From: Pseudonocardia sp. EC080619-01
GTDB lineage: Bacteria; Actinomycetota; Actinomycetes; Mycobacteriales; Pseudonocardiaceae
Assembly (NCBI RefSeq): GCF_001420995.1
Contig: NZ_CP012184.1
Span: forward strand, 728,501 to 792,500
DNA length: 64,000 nucleotides
Reading direction: 5' to 3'
Below the pieces are notes generated by a model. That model was not told the DNA's origin. It saw only the letters and a list, made by a program, of their open reading frames with translations, and searched no databases. The position numbers and the translations under genes are program-made. Positions 49,844 through 59,023 of the stretch are shown here, piece after piece; positions within the stretch are counted from its first letter, which is position 1, and the number at the start of each line of letters is the position of its first letter.

Positions 49844-51232
49844 ATGGACGCGACGACCACGACGCGCACGCAGGCCGAACGGGCCGCCCGGGACGCGATC
49901 CCGGATCATCCCCGGCTCGCCGGTGCGCTGCGCGCGGGTGACCTCCCGGCCGTCGCCGCCGGGGCCGGGGACCTGAGCCCCCGGGACCTCGCCGAGACGC
50001 TGGCGCGGTGCGACGAGGCCGACGCCGGTGTGCTGTTCCGGCTGCTGGACAAGGACACCGCGGCCGCCGCGTTCGAGGAGCTCGACGCGGTGACCGCCCA
50101 GCGGGTGCTCGACGGGATGCGCGAGGACCGGGTGGCGGAACTCGTCGAGGGCCTCGATCCCGACGACCGCGCCCGGCTGCTCGGCGAGATGCCGGCGTCG
50201 GTGGCGCACCGGGTGCTCGCCGGGCTGGCCCCGGACCGGCGCCGGGCGACCGCCGCGCTGCTCGGCTACCCGGCCGGGTCCGCCGGCCGGCTCATGACGC
50301 CCGAGACGGTGAGCCTGCACTCCGGCGGCACCGTCACCGAGGCGCTGGCCCGGGTGCGCCGGGCCGGGCGGAACGCCGAGACCGTCTACACGCTGCCGGT
50401 CGTCGGGCCGGGCCGGGTGCTGGAGGGTGTCGTCACGCTCCGCGAGCTCGTGCTCAGCACGCCGGAGACGCCGCTCGCCGACCTCGTCGAGACCGGCACC
50501 CCCACGGTGCGCGCCACCGACACCGGGGAGCACGCCGCCCGGCTGCTCGGCGACTCGGACCGGATCGCGCTCCCGGTCGTCGACGGCGAGGACCGCTTGC
50601 TGGGCCTGCTCACGATCGACGACGCGGTGGAGGAGCTGGAGCGGGCCGACTCCGAGGACGTCGCACGGCAGTCCGGCGCGGCCCCGTGGTCCGGGCACTA
50701 CATGACCGTCGGCGTGCTGTCGCTGGCCCGCTCCCGGATCGTCTGGCTGCTCCTGCTCCTGGTGGCGGCCACGCTCACGGTGAACGTCCTGCAGTACTTC
50801 GAGGACACACTCGCCCAGGTCACGGCACTGGCGCTGTTCGTGCCGCTGCTGATCGGCACCGGTGGGAACGCCGGCGCCCAGGCCGCGACGGCGAGCGTGC
50901 GCGCGCTCGCCGTCGGCGAGGTCCGGCCGTCGGACGTGCTCACGGTGATGTGGCGCGAGGCCCGGGTCGGCGCCGCGCTCGGCACGATGCTGGCCCTGGC
51001 GGGGCTGGTGATCGGCACCGCGCTCGTGGGGGCGCAGATCGCGCTCGTCGTCGGGATCTCGCTGGTCGCGATCTGCGCCTGGGCGGCGACGATCGGGGCG
51101 ACGATGCCGCTGGTCGCGCGCCGGCTGGGCATCGATCCCGCGGTGGTGTCCGCCCCCGCGGTGACGACCCTGGTCGACGCGACCGGCCTGGTCATCTACT
51201 TCTCCGTGGCCCACCTGGTCCTGCAGTTCTGA
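49844..51232 (+). CDS. mgtE: Magnesium transporter MgtE
   Basis: A 462-residue Mg2+ channel. The N-domain is helical superhelix repeats (AETLARCDEADAGVLFRLLDKDTAAAAFEELDAVTAQRVLDGM; LLGEMPASVAHRVLAGLAPDRRRATAALLGYP). The two CBS domains span about residues 145-270 (RLMTPETVSLHSGGTVTEAL and beyond). The membrane part contains LFVPLLIGTGGNAGAQAATASVRAL, the GTGGNAG signature. Mg2+-gated closure via the CBS/N-domains is the known regulation. It starts at ATG 49844 after GGAGGTGGAG. Confidence 0.9.
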   Translation: MDATTTTRTQAERAARDAIPDHPRLAGALRAGDLPAVAAGAGDLSPRDLAETLARCDEADAGVLFRLLDKDTAAAAFEELDAVTAQRVLDGMREDRVAELVEGLDPDDRARLLGEMPASVAHRVLAGLAPDRRRATAALLGYPAGSAGRLMTPETVSLHSGGTVTEALARVRRAGRNAETVYTLPVVGPGRVLEGVVTLRELVLSTPETPLADLVETGTPTVRATDTGEHAARLLGDSDRIALPVVDGEDRLLGLLTIDDAVEELERADSEDVARQSGAAPWSGHYMTVGVLSLARSRIVWLLLLLVAATLTVNVLQYFEDTLAQVTALALFVPLLIGTGGNAGAQAATASVRALAVGEVRPSDVLTVMWREARVGAALGTMLALAGLVIGTALVGAQIALVVGISLVAICAWAATIGATMPLVARRLGIDPAVVSAPAVTTLVDATGLVIYFSVAHLVLQF

Positions 51233-51256
51233 CGCCCGGCCGCACGCCGGGCGGGG

Positions 51257-51928
51257 TCAGCTCACCAGTCCGGCGCGGAAGGCCAGTGCCACCAGCTGGA
51301 CGCGGTCCCGGGAGCCGGTCTTCGCCAGCAGGTGGCCGATGTGTGTCTTCACCGTCGCCTCCGACACGACCAGGTCCTGCTGGATCTCGGCGTTGGACCG
51401 GCCGTCGCCGACCAGGTTCAGCACCTCCCGCTCGCGCGGGGTGAGATCGGCGAGCGCGGCCGCCGCGTCGGGCGCCGCGGCGGCCGGCTCCGGCGCGGAC
51501 AGCAGTGGCGCGGTCGCCCGCAGCAGCCGGCGCGTCGACACCGGGTCGATCACCGAGTCGCCGCTGTGGACCGTCCGCACCGCGTCGATCAGGCCCTGCG
51601 GCTTGACGTCCTTGAGCAGGAACCCGCTGGCCCCGGCCCCGATCGCGGCCGTCACCGACTCGTCGAGGTCGAACGTCGTCAGCACGACGACCTTCAGCCC
51701 GGGATGCGCGGCCAGCGCCCGGCGGGTCGCCTCGATCCCGTCGAGGCGCGGCATGCGCACGTCCATCAGGACGACGTCGACCGCGGTCCGGTCGAGCTCG
51801 GCGAGCGCCTGCTCACCGTCCCCGGCCTGCGCGACGACGGTCAGGTCGTCGCACGAGTCGAGCACCATCGCGAATCCGGCGCGGACGAGCTCCTGGTCGT
51901 CGACCAGCATCAGGCGGACAGGGTTCAC
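51257..51928 (-). CDS. NarL/LuxR-family response regulator
   Basis: A 223-residue response regulator. The receiver starts LMLVDDQELVRAGFAMVLD with acidic pocket Asp10-Asp11 and phospho-acceptor Asp56 in VLMDVRMP. The C-terminal HTH is LTPREREVLNLVGDGRSNAEIQQDLVVSEATVKTHIGHLLAKTGSRDRVQLV. The linker is Ala/Pro-rich. The start GTG 51928 overlaps the kinase stop by 4 bases. The target promoters are unknown. Confidence 0.9.
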   Translation of the reverse strand: MNPVRLMLVDDQELVRAGFAMVLDSCDDLTVVAQAGDGEQALAELDRTAVDVVLMDVRMPRLDGIEATRRALAAHPGLKVVVLTTFDLDESVTAAIGAGASGFLLKDVKPQGLIDAVRTVHSGDSVIDPVSTRRLLRATAPLLSAPEPAAAAPDAAAALADLTPREREVLNLVGDGRSNAEIQQDLVVSEATVKTHIGHLLAKTGSRDRVQLVALAFRAGLVS

Positions 51929-53226
51929 CGTTCTCCTCGGGTGGGTGTCGACGGGGGCACCGGGAGCCGCAGCCGGACGGACCAGCCGCCGTCGGGGTGC
52001 GGCCCGGTCTCGACCGAGCCGCCGTGCAGGGCGGCCCGCTCGCGCATCCCGGTCAGGCCGTGCCCGCCGCGGGGCGGGCGCGGCACGGGGCCGCGGGCAC
52101 CCTCGTCGCGGACGCGCACGGCCAGCTCGTCGGTGCTCCACTCCAGACGGACGTGGGTGGGTGTGCCGGGACCGGCGTGCTTGATCACGTTGGTGAGGGC
52201 CTCCTGGACCACCCGGTAGGCGGTCAGGCCGGGGCCGGTGGGGACGGTCCGCGGCGTGCCCGTGACCTCCAGGTCGACCGGGAGACCGCCGGCGCGGACC
52301 TGCTCGACCAGCGCGGGGACGTCGTCGGTGCCGGGCTGCGGGCGGCCTGCGGTGTCGGTGGTGCTGTCGGCCGGGTCGTCGGGGCCGGTGTCGCGCAGCA
52401 TCTCCAGCAGCCCGCGGACGTCGGCGAGCGCCTCGCGGCCGGTGTCGGCGATCCCGGCGAGCACGTCGACCGCCTTCTGCGGGTCGCGCTGCGCGGCGAA
52501 CTGGCCGCCGTCGGCCTGGGCGATGATGCCGGACAGCGAGTGCGCGACGACGTCGTGCACCTCCCGGGAGATCCGCGAGCGCTCGGCGAGCAGCTCGATC
52601 CGGACCTCCTGGCGGCGGCTCTCCTCCAGCAGCCGGGCCCGGTCGCGCAGACCCTCGGTGTGCCGGAACGACGCACGGCGCAGCGAGCCGGTCAGCCAGA
52701 CGCCGATCGCGACCAGCAGCATGTAGCCACCGACCACGGCCATGCCGAGCAGTCCCATCTGCGGCACGGCCCCCCGCAGCAGGAACGGCCCGAACATCCC
52801 CGCGAGGAGCAGGAGCACGGCCACGGGGCCCGCCCAGCGGGGCCCGTAGGCCACCGCCGAGTACCCCATCACGAGCGCGGGGAGCAGGAACGCGGCGAGC
52901 GTCCCCGGCAGCGCGACCGTGCAGACGGTCGCGACGACCGCCGTGGCCACCGCCGCCGGGATCGGGTACGCGCGCCGGAACACCACCGGCGCGGCGGCGA
53001 GGACCGCGACGACGAGGGCGGCCGTCCGCTGGGAGGCCATGACCTTGCCCTCGAACGTCCAGCTGACCGCGATCCCGATCAGCAGCGCGGCGAGCACCGC
53101 GTCGACGACGACGGGGTTGCGCCGGCAGAGCACGACGAACCGTTCGACGAGCGTGGGCTCCTCCGCCGACGAGGGGCGGCCGATGTCGTTCAGGTAGCGG
53201 CGCAGGGTCCGGAACGCGGCGGTCAT
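51925..53226 (-). CDS. NarL-type sensor histidine kinase
   Basis: A 433-residue kinase with an N-terminal membrane domain of about six helices (residues about 38-180). HisKA_3 motif ERSRISREVHDVVAHSLSGIIAQADGG carries the phosphorylated His224. The catalytic ATPase end has VVQEALTNVIKHAGPGTPTHVRLEW and GGHGLTGMRERAALHGGSVETG. It is translationally coupled to the response regulator and, upstream, to the acyltransferase-like membrane protein (ATGA). The signal is unknown, probably envelope-related. Confidence 0.9.
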   Translation of the reverse strand: MTAAFRTLRRYLNDIGRPSSAEEPTLVERFVVLCRRNPVVVDAVLAALLIGIAVSWTFEGKVMASQRTAALVVAVLAAAPVVFRRAYPIPAAVATAVVATVCTVALPGTLAAFLLPALVMGYSAVAYGPRWAGPVAVLLLLAGMFGPFLLRGAVPQMGLLGMAVVGGYMLLVAIGVWLTGSLRRASFRHTEGLRDRARLLEESRRQEVRIELLAERSRISREVHDVVAHSLSGIIAQADGGQFAAQRDPQKAVDVLAGIADTGREALADVRGLLEMLRDTGPDDPADSTTDTAGRPQPGTDDVPALVEQVRAGGLPVDLEVTGTPRTVPTGPGLTAYRVVQEALTNVIKHAGPGTPTHVRLEWSTDELAVRVRDEGARGPVPRPPRGGHGLTGMRERAALHGGSVETGPHPDGGWSVRLRLPVPPSTPTRGER

Positions 53227-54530
53227 CGGGCACCTCCGGCGCGCGCCGAGAGGACGTGCACGACCTGTTCGAGCGGGCCGCGACCGGCCAGCCCCCGCCA
53301 GCCGGCGGCGAAGAGGACCGCGATCGCGCAGAACACGGCGGTGACGGCCCACGGCGAGGTCTCCGGTGCGCCGCCGGCCAGGGTCAGCACCACGATGTGT
53401 CCGGCGTAGACGGTCAGCGCCAGCGAGCCGGTCGCGGCGAGCGGCACGAGCAGCGCCGGGACGGCGCGGGCCACGAGCAGGCACAGCCCGAGCACCGCGA
53501 CGGCGACCCCGGCCGCCCCGACGACGTCGAACGGGCTGCCGCTGTGCGGGGCGGCGACGAGCAGCCAGGCCGGCGTCGTCGTCGCGACCGTGCCGTACGA
53601 CGACGAACCCAGGATCTCGAGCGCGGCCTCCGGCGGCATGCCGAGCCGGTCGGCGACGGGCGCGACGCTGCCCAGCAGCGCCTGCCGCCCGCCGAGCACG
53701 TCCACGGCGAGCCATGATCCCCCGTACCCGATCGTGGCACCGACGAGGCCCCCGGCGAGCAGCCTGCCGGCGGCGGCGCGCAGGTCGAGCCGGCCGATCG
53801 CCATGCCCAGCAGCAGGAACGGCATCCAGGTCAGCACGGGATAGGCACCCGAGAGCAGCAGCACGTCGACGGCCCGGACCAGGCCGGCGCCCGAGGTGAG
53901 GTCGGACGCCTGCAGCACCCCGCCGAGGATGGTGCCGCCGTCCGCGGTGGTCGGCCCCGGCAGAACCGAACGCAGGGCGAACGACAGCAGCGGCCCGGCG
54001 ACCGCCCACACCGAGGCGGTGGCGGTCAGCGTCCGCGCCCCGGCGAACAGCAGCGGCAGCACCAGCAGGAACTCGACGCCGTAGACGGCCAGGATCACCA
54101 TCGGTCCGGTGCTCACCGCGGCGAGGACGACACCGAGCACGATCAGCAGACCGGCGCGCACGGCGACCCGGCGGCGCAGCGCGGCCCGGTCACGGGGATC
54201 GCCGGAGCGCAGCGCGGACCGCGCCATGAGCGCGAGCGACACGCCGCCGAGCACTCCGAACAGGACGGCCGCGCGGCCGTTCACCAGAGTCCAGAGCGTG
54301 GAGGTCGCCTCCGCGGCCGCGACGTGGGCGACGATCATCCCGAGGACGGCGAGGCCGCGGGCGGCGTCGACGCCCGCCAGCCGCTCCCGGCCGGACGCGC
54401 CGGACCGGCGGCCGGTCCGCCACGGCGCCGGTGCGGTGGGCGCCCGTGCCGGGCGCGGTGCCGGGACCGCCGGGAAGCGGCCGACGGCGGCGATGCCGGA
54501 CGGCTCGGTGGGGGACTCGGTCGTGGTCAT
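53223..54530 (-). CDS. Acyltransferase-like membrane protein (HGSNAT/DUF418-like)
   Basis: A 435-residue polytopic protein. After a Pro/Ala-rich cytoplasmic start (about 1-45), ERLAGVDAARGLAVLGMIVAHVAAAEA is the family signature (R-x-x-x-D-x-x-R-G-x-A-x-x-x-M). About ten helices follow, including VLTWMPFLLLGMAIGRLDLRAAAGRLL and the C-terminal DUF418-like half (AATGSLALTVYAGHIVVLTLAG). It may transfer an acyl group or flip a lipid precursor. It is the first gene of an operon with the two-component pair, which may sense its product or its membrane. The function is inferred. Confidence 0.7.
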   Translation of the reverse strand: MTTTESPTEPSGIAAVGRFPAVPAPRPARAPTAPAPWRTGRRSGASGRERLAGVDAARGLAVLGMIVAHVAAAEATSTLWTLVNGRAAVLFGVLGGVSLALMARSALRSGDPRDRAALRRRVAVRAGLLIVLGVVLAAVSTGPMVILAVYGVEFLLVLPLLFAGARTLTATASVWAVAGPLLSFALRSVLPGPTTADGGTILGGVLQASDLTSGAGLVRAVDVLLLSGAYPVLTWMPFLLLGMAIGRLDLRAAAGRLLAGGLVGATIGYGGSWLAVDVLGGRQALLGSVAPVADRLGMPPEAALEILGSSSYGTVATTTPAWLLVAAPHSGSPFDVVGAAGVAVAVLGLCLLVARAVPALLVPLAATGSLALTVYAGHIVVLTLAGGAPETSPWAVTAVFCAIAVLFAAGWRGLAGRGPLEQVVHVLSARAGGAR

Positions 54531-54627
54531 GGTGTCGACGATGGCCTCCCGGCCCGGCCGGCCGCGTCGGAGCCGGGACGGATTCCCGCGTCCGACCACG
54601 GCATGAGGCCCCCTAGGCTGTGACCTC

Positions 54628-55119
54628 ATGACCAGCCCGTTCGCCGTCCAGGACGGCGCCGAACGCGCCCAGCTCACCGCTTTCCTCGACGAGTACCGCG
54701 CCCTCCTCGACGCCTCCCTCGACGGGCTGACCGAGGAGCAGGCCCGCCGCCGGCTCGTCCCGTCCCGGACGACGCTGCTGGGACTGGTCGGGCACGCGGC
54801 GTTCGTCGAGACGGTCTGGTTCGGACAGGCCGTGACCGGGGCGACGCGGGCGGAGCTCGGCATCCCGGAGTCGGTCGAGGACTCCTTCGAGTTCACCGAC
54901 GACGACACCGTGGCCGCGGTCCGCGCCCGCTACCGCGCGGTGGCCGAGCGGTCCCGCGCCGCCGTCGCCGACCTGTCGCTGGACGACACCGTGCACGGCC
55001 GCGGGCGGCCGATCACGGTGCGCTGGCTGCACCTGCAGGTGCTGCGGGAGCTGGCCCACCACTGCGGGCACGCGGACATCCTGCGGGAGCAGGTGCTCGC
55101 CGCCGACCGGGCGGGGTGA
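54628..55119 (+). CDS. DinB-fold protein (DUF664)
   Basis: A 163-residue four-helix-bundle protein of the DinB/DUF664 group, some members of which are mycothiol-dependent metal enzymes. FLDEYRALLDASLDGLTEEQARRRLVPSRTTLLGLVGHAAFVETVWFGQAVTG carries the first metal His (GHAAFVE). WLHLQVLRELAHHCGHADILREQV carries the others (HHxxxH-like HHCGH). The three-His site is complete. The substrate is unknown. It is divergent from the acyltransferase-kinase operon. Confidence 0.8.
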   Translation: MTSPFAVQDGAERAQLTAFLDEYRALLDASLDGLTEEQARRRLVPSRTTLLGLVGHAAFVETVWFGQAVTGATRAELGIPESVEDSFEFTDDDTVAAVRARYRAVAERSRAAVADLSLDDTVHGRGRPITVRWLHLQVLRELAHHCGHADILREQVLAADRAG

Positions 55120-55126
55120 TCGACCG

Positions 55127-56146
55127 TCACCCCGAGCCGGCGGGGCCCGGGGACCCGGTGCGCCGGGCCGGGTCCGGCGGAGCCGTCGGCGCCGCCCCCG
55201 GACCGCCCGGGTCGGCCCCGGAGACCCCGGGCCCGGCCGACGGCCCCGGTGCACCGTCGCCACCGGGAGCGGTGCCCGGCGTCGTGCCCGCCCCGGGTGC
55301 CGGACCGGCCGGCGTCGTGCCCGCCCCGGGCGCCGTGCCAGGGTCCGGCTCGGTACCCGCACCCGGCGAGGAACCGGACCCGGGCTCCGTCCCCGCACCG
55401 GGAGTCGTGCCCGGTGCCGGGGCCGTGCCGGGTGCCGTGCCCGTTCCGGGCGGCTGCCCCTGCCCCGGCTCCGTGCCGGGCGCCGTCCCCGGCCCGGTGT
55501 CCGGCGGGGCGGTGGGGGCCGCTCCCCGCGTCGGAGCGGGTCGCGCCGGCGCGCCCGGGCCCGGCCGGGCCTGAACACCACCGCCGGGCCCGGCACCCGG
55601 CGCCGGAGCCGGTGGGCGGTGCGCACCGGCACCCGGTCGCGGCGCGACCGGACCGGGCTCGGCGGCGCGATGGGCGGGCCGCCGCTCCGGCTCCACCGGC
55701 CGCGACGGATCTCCCGCACCGGGGAGGCGGGCGACGGCGCCGGGGTCCACCGCGTCCGGGACCGGACCGGGCGCCGCGCGCGGGCCGCCGTCGACCGCCG
55801 GCGGGTCCGCGACGGCGGGCGGCGTCCCGAGCTGCGGCCAGCCGCCGTCCGGGCGTGCGGCGGCGACCGCGACCGCGACCCCGCCCGCCGCACCCGCGAC
55901 GGCCAGTACCGCGCCCGCGACGCCGAGCGTCACCGCCCGCGACACCGTCCGGGACGGCGTGGCGGGGACGACCGGCATCGGTCCACCGTGGAGCGTCGGT
56001 GCCGGGTCAGTGGTCACGACCGGCTCGGCCGGCTCACCGGACGGACGGATCGGGGGCCGCGGCGGGGGTTCCGCCGACCGCCCGCGGGACGACGTCCGGT
56101 CGTCGCCCCCGTGCTCACCGTCGTCGTCGCCGACCCCGCCCGTCAC
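55127..56146 (-). CDS. Membrane-anchored Pro/Gly/Thr-rich low-complexity protein
   Basis: A 339-residue protein with an acidic cytoplasmic start, one membrane helix near residue 75 (AVTLGVAGAVLAVAGAAGGVAVAVAAA), then about 230 residues of Pro, Gly, Ala, Thr and Glu repeats (GTEPGQGQPPGTGTAPGTAP; PGAGTTPAGPAPGAGTTPGT). The extracellular repeat resembles a cell-wall spacer. No domain is recognised. The GTG at 56146 is a plausible start; an ATG-based longer frame is possible. The opposite strand is also open here, a consequence of the GC-rich composition. Confidence 0.5.
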   Translation of the reverse strand: MTGGVGDDDGEHGGDDRTSSRGRSAEPPPRPPIRPSGEPAEPVVTTDPAPTLHGGPMPVVPATPSRTVSRAVTLGVAGAVLAVAGAAGGVAVAVAAARPDGGWPQLGTPPAVADPPAVDGGPRAAPGPVPDAVDPGAVARLPGAGDPSRPVEPERRPAHRAAEPGPVAPRPGAGAHRPPAPAPGAGPGGGVQARPGPGAPARPAPTRGAAPTAPPDTGPGTAPGTEPGQGQPPGTGTAPGTAPAPGTTPGAGTEPGSGSSPGAGTEPDPGTAPGAGTTPAGPAPGAGTTPGTAPGGDGAPGPSAGPGVSGADPGGPGAAPTAPPDPARRTGSPGPAGSG

Positions 56147-56270
56147 CGCACTGCACCCCCTGCTCGTAAGCCGAGGGGCGATCGTCGCGGTGCCGGTCCA
56201 CCGGGGCCAGCCGTACACCCCGGATGCACCCCGGAGCACCGGAGAAACGCACGAGCGGGTGACGGTGGGC

Positions 56271-57470
56271 TCACCAGGCGACCGGCAGCTCCTCCAGACC
56301 GAAGATCGCCTTGTGGCTGGCCCAGGCGATGCCGTCGTCGGTGGCGAGCCGCAGCCCCGGGAACCGGCGCAGCAGCGCCGGGAACGCCACCCGCATCTCG
56401 GCGCGGGCCAGCGGCGCGCCGAGGCAGTGGTGGATGCCGTGCCCGAACGCGACGTGGTTGGTGGGGCGGCGGGTCACGTCGAGCCGCTCCGGGTCGTCGG
56501 CGATCCCGGGATCGCGGTTGGCCGCGGGCAGGTTGAACAGCACGAGGTCGCCCGCCGGGATCGTGGTGCCGTCGAACTCGACGTCGGTGGTGGCGAGCCG
56601 GGGCGACCCGGAGTTGACGATCGAGATCCAGCGCAGCAGCTCCTCGACGGCGGCGGGCACGGCGTCCGGGTCGTCGCGGACCAGTGCGAGCTGGTCGGGG
56701 TGCCGGAGCAGCGCCAGCGTGCCGAGGGCGAGCATGTTCGACGTCGTCTCGTGCCCCGCCACGAGCAGCAGGTTCGCGATGCCGACGAGCTCGGCGTCGG
56801 TCACGACGTCGGCGTGCTCACGGATCAGCATCCCGATCAGGTCCTCGCCGGGGTCGCGGCGGGCCCGCGCGACGAGGTCCTGCATGTACGCCAGTGCCTC
56901 GGCGGCCAGCTCGACGCGCTCGGCCTCGCCGAGGGTGGTGTCGAGCTGGCGGGCCGTGCGGGTCTGGAACTCGTCCTGGTCGGCGGGCGGCACGCCGAGC
57001 AGCTCGCAGATCACCAGCGACGGGACGGGCAGCGCGAAGAGCCGGACGAGATCGGCCGGGGCGTCGTCGCGCTCGACGGCGTCGAGGTGCTCGTCGACGA
57101 TCTCGACGATCCGCGGTTCGAGCCTGCGCATCCGCCGCACCGTGAACTCCGGGGTCAGCAGGCGGCGCAGCCGGGTGTGGTCGGGCGGGTCGAGGGAGAG
57201 CAGGTTGCCGGTGCGGTCGCCGGAGAGCTGGCGCGGGTCGCGGCTCGGGCCACCCGTCAGGTCGGCGGGCGTCCAGCCGTTGCGGAAGGTGGTGGCGTCG
57301 CCGAGCATCCGGCGGACGTCGGCGTGCCGGGTCAGCAGCCACGCGGACGGGCCGAACGGCGTGGGGACGCGGACGACGCCCGGCTGCTCCCGCAGCTCCG
57401 CGGCGTCCGGGGCGGGGCCGAACCCGCTGCGGCGCAGCTCGATCGGCCGGGGCTCCTCGGTGGTGGTCAC
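56271..57470 (-). CDS. Cytochrome P450, bacterial class I
   Basis: A 399-residue P450. The I-helix oxygen-activation motif is AGHETT (238-243), the K-helix ExxR is in EELLR (276-280), and the heme loop is FGHGIHHCLG with Cys349, followed by APLARAEMR. It needs separate ferredoxin partners, which are not adjacent. Members of this CYP105/107-like group hydroxylate macrolides, terpenoids or drugs. The GTG at 57470 has GGAGG 7 bases upstream. The gene follows the MFS exporter by 13 bases, so both should be expressed from the TetR-controlled promoter. Confidence 0.9.
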   Translation of the reverse strand: MTTTEEPRPIELRRSGFGPAPDAAELREQPGVVRVPTPFGPSAWLLTRHADVRRMLGDATTFRNGWTPADLTGGPSRDPRQLSGDRTGNLLSLDPPDHTRLRRLLTPEFTVRRMRRLEPRIVEIVDEHLDAVERDDAPADLVRLFALPVPSLVICELLGVPPADQDEFQTRTARQLDTTLGEAERVELAAEALAYMQDLVARARRDPGEDLIGMLIREHADVVTDAELVGIANLLLVAGHETTSNMLALGTLALLRHPDQLALVRDDPDAVPAAVEELLRWISIVNSGSPRLATTDVEFDGTTIPAGDLVLFNLPAANRDPGIADDPERLDVTRRPTNHVAFGHGIHHCLGAPLARAEMRVAFPALLRRFPGLRLATDDGIAWASHKAIFGLEELPVAW

Positions 57471-57483
57471 GGGTGGTCCTCCG

Positions 57484-58911
57484 TCAGGGTCGGGTGCGGG
57501 GAATGGCGGCGGTGACGGCCATCGCGACCAGCGCGGAGCCGGCCCCGAGCAGCATCACCAGGGAGAACGCGGCCTCGGACGGGACGACGGAGCCGCCGGG
57601 ACCCGCCGTCGTCATCCGGGCGAGCAGGACGCCCGCGACGGCACCGGCGGTGGACAGGCCGATCGCCCGCATCAGGTTGTTGAGGCTGTTGGCGGCCGCG
57701 GTCTGGGTGACCGGCACCGCGGCCATGACCAGGGCGGGCATCGCGCCGTAGGCCAGTCCGATGCCGGCGCTGATCACGACGGAGCTCACCAGCAGCTGCC
57801 ACACCGCGGCGTGGAACGCGGCCCCCAGCCCGTACCCGGCGGCGACGACGACGGCGCCGGCCATCAGCGTCGTCCGCGGGCCGTAGCGGGCGCTGATCCG
57901 CGCCGACACCGGGGACATCGCCATCATGCAGAGCCCGCCGGGCGCGAGGACGAGGCCGGCGACCAGGATCGACTGCCCGAGCCCGTAGCCGGTCTCCTCG
58001 GGCAGCTGCAGCAGCTGCGGGAAGACCAGCGACATCGCGAACATCGAGAACCCGAACACGGCGGACGCGGTGTTGGTGAGCAGCAGCGGGCGCCGCCGGC
58101 TGACCCGCAGGTCGATCAGCGGATCGGGGGTGCGCAGCTCGCGCAGCCCGAAACCGGCCAGCGCCACCGCCGCGACGGCGAGCAGCGACAGCGTGAGCGG
58201 GCTCGCCCAGCCCCAGTCGCCGCCCTTCGACACCGCGAGCAACAGCCCGACGAGGGCCACCGCGAGCAGCAGTGCACCGGGCAGGTCGAACCGTCCCCCG
58301 GTCCGCTGCGGGGACTCCGGGACGAGCAGCACCACCAGGGCGATCACCGCGGCCCCGAGCACCGCGGCGGCCCAGAACAGTGCGTGCCAGTCGGCGACCT
58401 GCACCACCAGCGCGGACGCGGGGAGGCCGAGCGCGCCGCCGACGCCGAGTGAGGCGCTCATCGTCGCGGTGGCCGAGCCGACCCGCTCCGCGGGCAGCAG
58501 GTCCCGCATCAGGCTGATCCCCAGCGGGACGACGCCCGCGGCCAGTCCCTGCAGCGCCCGCCCGACCACCAGCGGGACCAGCGAGGTGCTGAGCGCGGCC
58601 ACCACGGAGCCGGTCACCAGCACGCCGAGGCAGACGAGCAGCATCCGGCGCTTGCCGACCATGTCGGCGAACCGTCCGACCACCGGGACGGCGACGGCGC
58701 CGGCCAGGAGTGTCGCGGTGACGATCCACGCGGTGTCCGCCGGGTCGGCACCCAGCAGGGACGGGAACAGCGGGACGAGCGGGACCACCACGGTCTGCTG
58801 GAGCGAGACGACGATGCCCGCCGCGGCGAGCACGGCGACCAGCGCGGACGGCGGCCCGATGGGGGTGGGAGCGTCCACGGGGGAGGCCGGGGAGCTCGAG
58901 GGACGGGACAT
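57484..58911 (-). CDS. MFS exporter, DHA2-like (14-helix)
   Basis: A 475-residue major facilitator exporter. VAVLAAAGIVVSLQQTVVVPLVPLFPSLLGADPADTAWIVTATLLAGAVAVPVVGRFADMVGKRRMLL is the DHA2 start. VVGRALQGLAAGVVPLGISLMRDLLP (helix 4) and GVGGALGLPASALVVQVADWHALFWAAAVLG (motif C) complete the first half. It is transcribed with the P450 from a promoter carrying the TetR operator. It probably expels the TetR ligand or the P450 product. The ATG 58911 follows AGGAG. Confidence 0.85.
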   Translation of the reverse strand: MSRPSSSPASPVDAPTPIGPPSALVAVLAAAGIVVSLQQTVVVPLVPLFPSLLGADPADTAWIVTATLLAGAVAVPVVGRFADMVGKRRMLLVCLGVLVTGSVVAALSTSLVPLVVGRALQGLAAGVVPLGISLMRDLLPAERVGSATATMSASLGVGGALGLPASALVVQVADWHALFWAAAVLGAAVIALVVLLVPESPQRTGGRFDLPGALLLAVALVGLLLAVSKGGDWGWASPLTLSLLAVAAVALAGFGLRELRTPDPLIDLRVSRRRPLLLTNTASAVFGFSMFAMSLVFPQLLQLPEETGYGLGQSILVAGLVLAPGGLCMMAMSPVSARISARYGPRTTLMAGAVVVAAGYGLGAAFHAAVWQLLVSSVVISAGIGLAYGAMPALVMAAVPVTQTAAANSLNNLMRAIGLSTAGAVAGVLLARMTTAGPGGSVVPSEAAFSLVMLLGAGSALVAMAVTAAIPRTRP

Positions 58912-58946
58912 GCACACTCCTGCGACACCGGTGCGGGACACCGCCG

Positions 58947-58976
58947 ACGCTAAGTCAATCACTTGACTTAATGCAA
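58947..58976 (-). promoter_or_regulatory. TetR operator inside the MFS/P450 promoter
   Basis: The perfect palindrome TAAGTCAATCACTTGACTTA (58951-58970; 8-base arms, 4-base spacer) lies between -35-like TTGCAT (58976-58971) and -10-like TAGCGT (58952-58947) on the minus strand, spaced 18 bases. It is 40 bases before the MFS start and 53 before the tetR start. Repression of both directions is expected. Confidence 0.75.
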
Positions 58977-59023
58977 GCGGAACGGTTCCCTGGGCACCGC
59001 GACCCCGGACGGGAGGCGACGAG

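Noticed and set aside
55120..56146. Biosynthetic gene cluster around the P450, O-methyltransferase and aminotransferase
   Set aside because: These genes are scattered among unrelated operons, with no polyketide synthase, peptide synthetase or terpene synthase in the window.
55249..56169. Plus-strand frame opposite the Pro/Gly-rich protein
   Set aside because: It encodes only Arg/Pro low-complexity sequence without a signal or domain; the minus-strand frame has a membrane helix and regular repeats.
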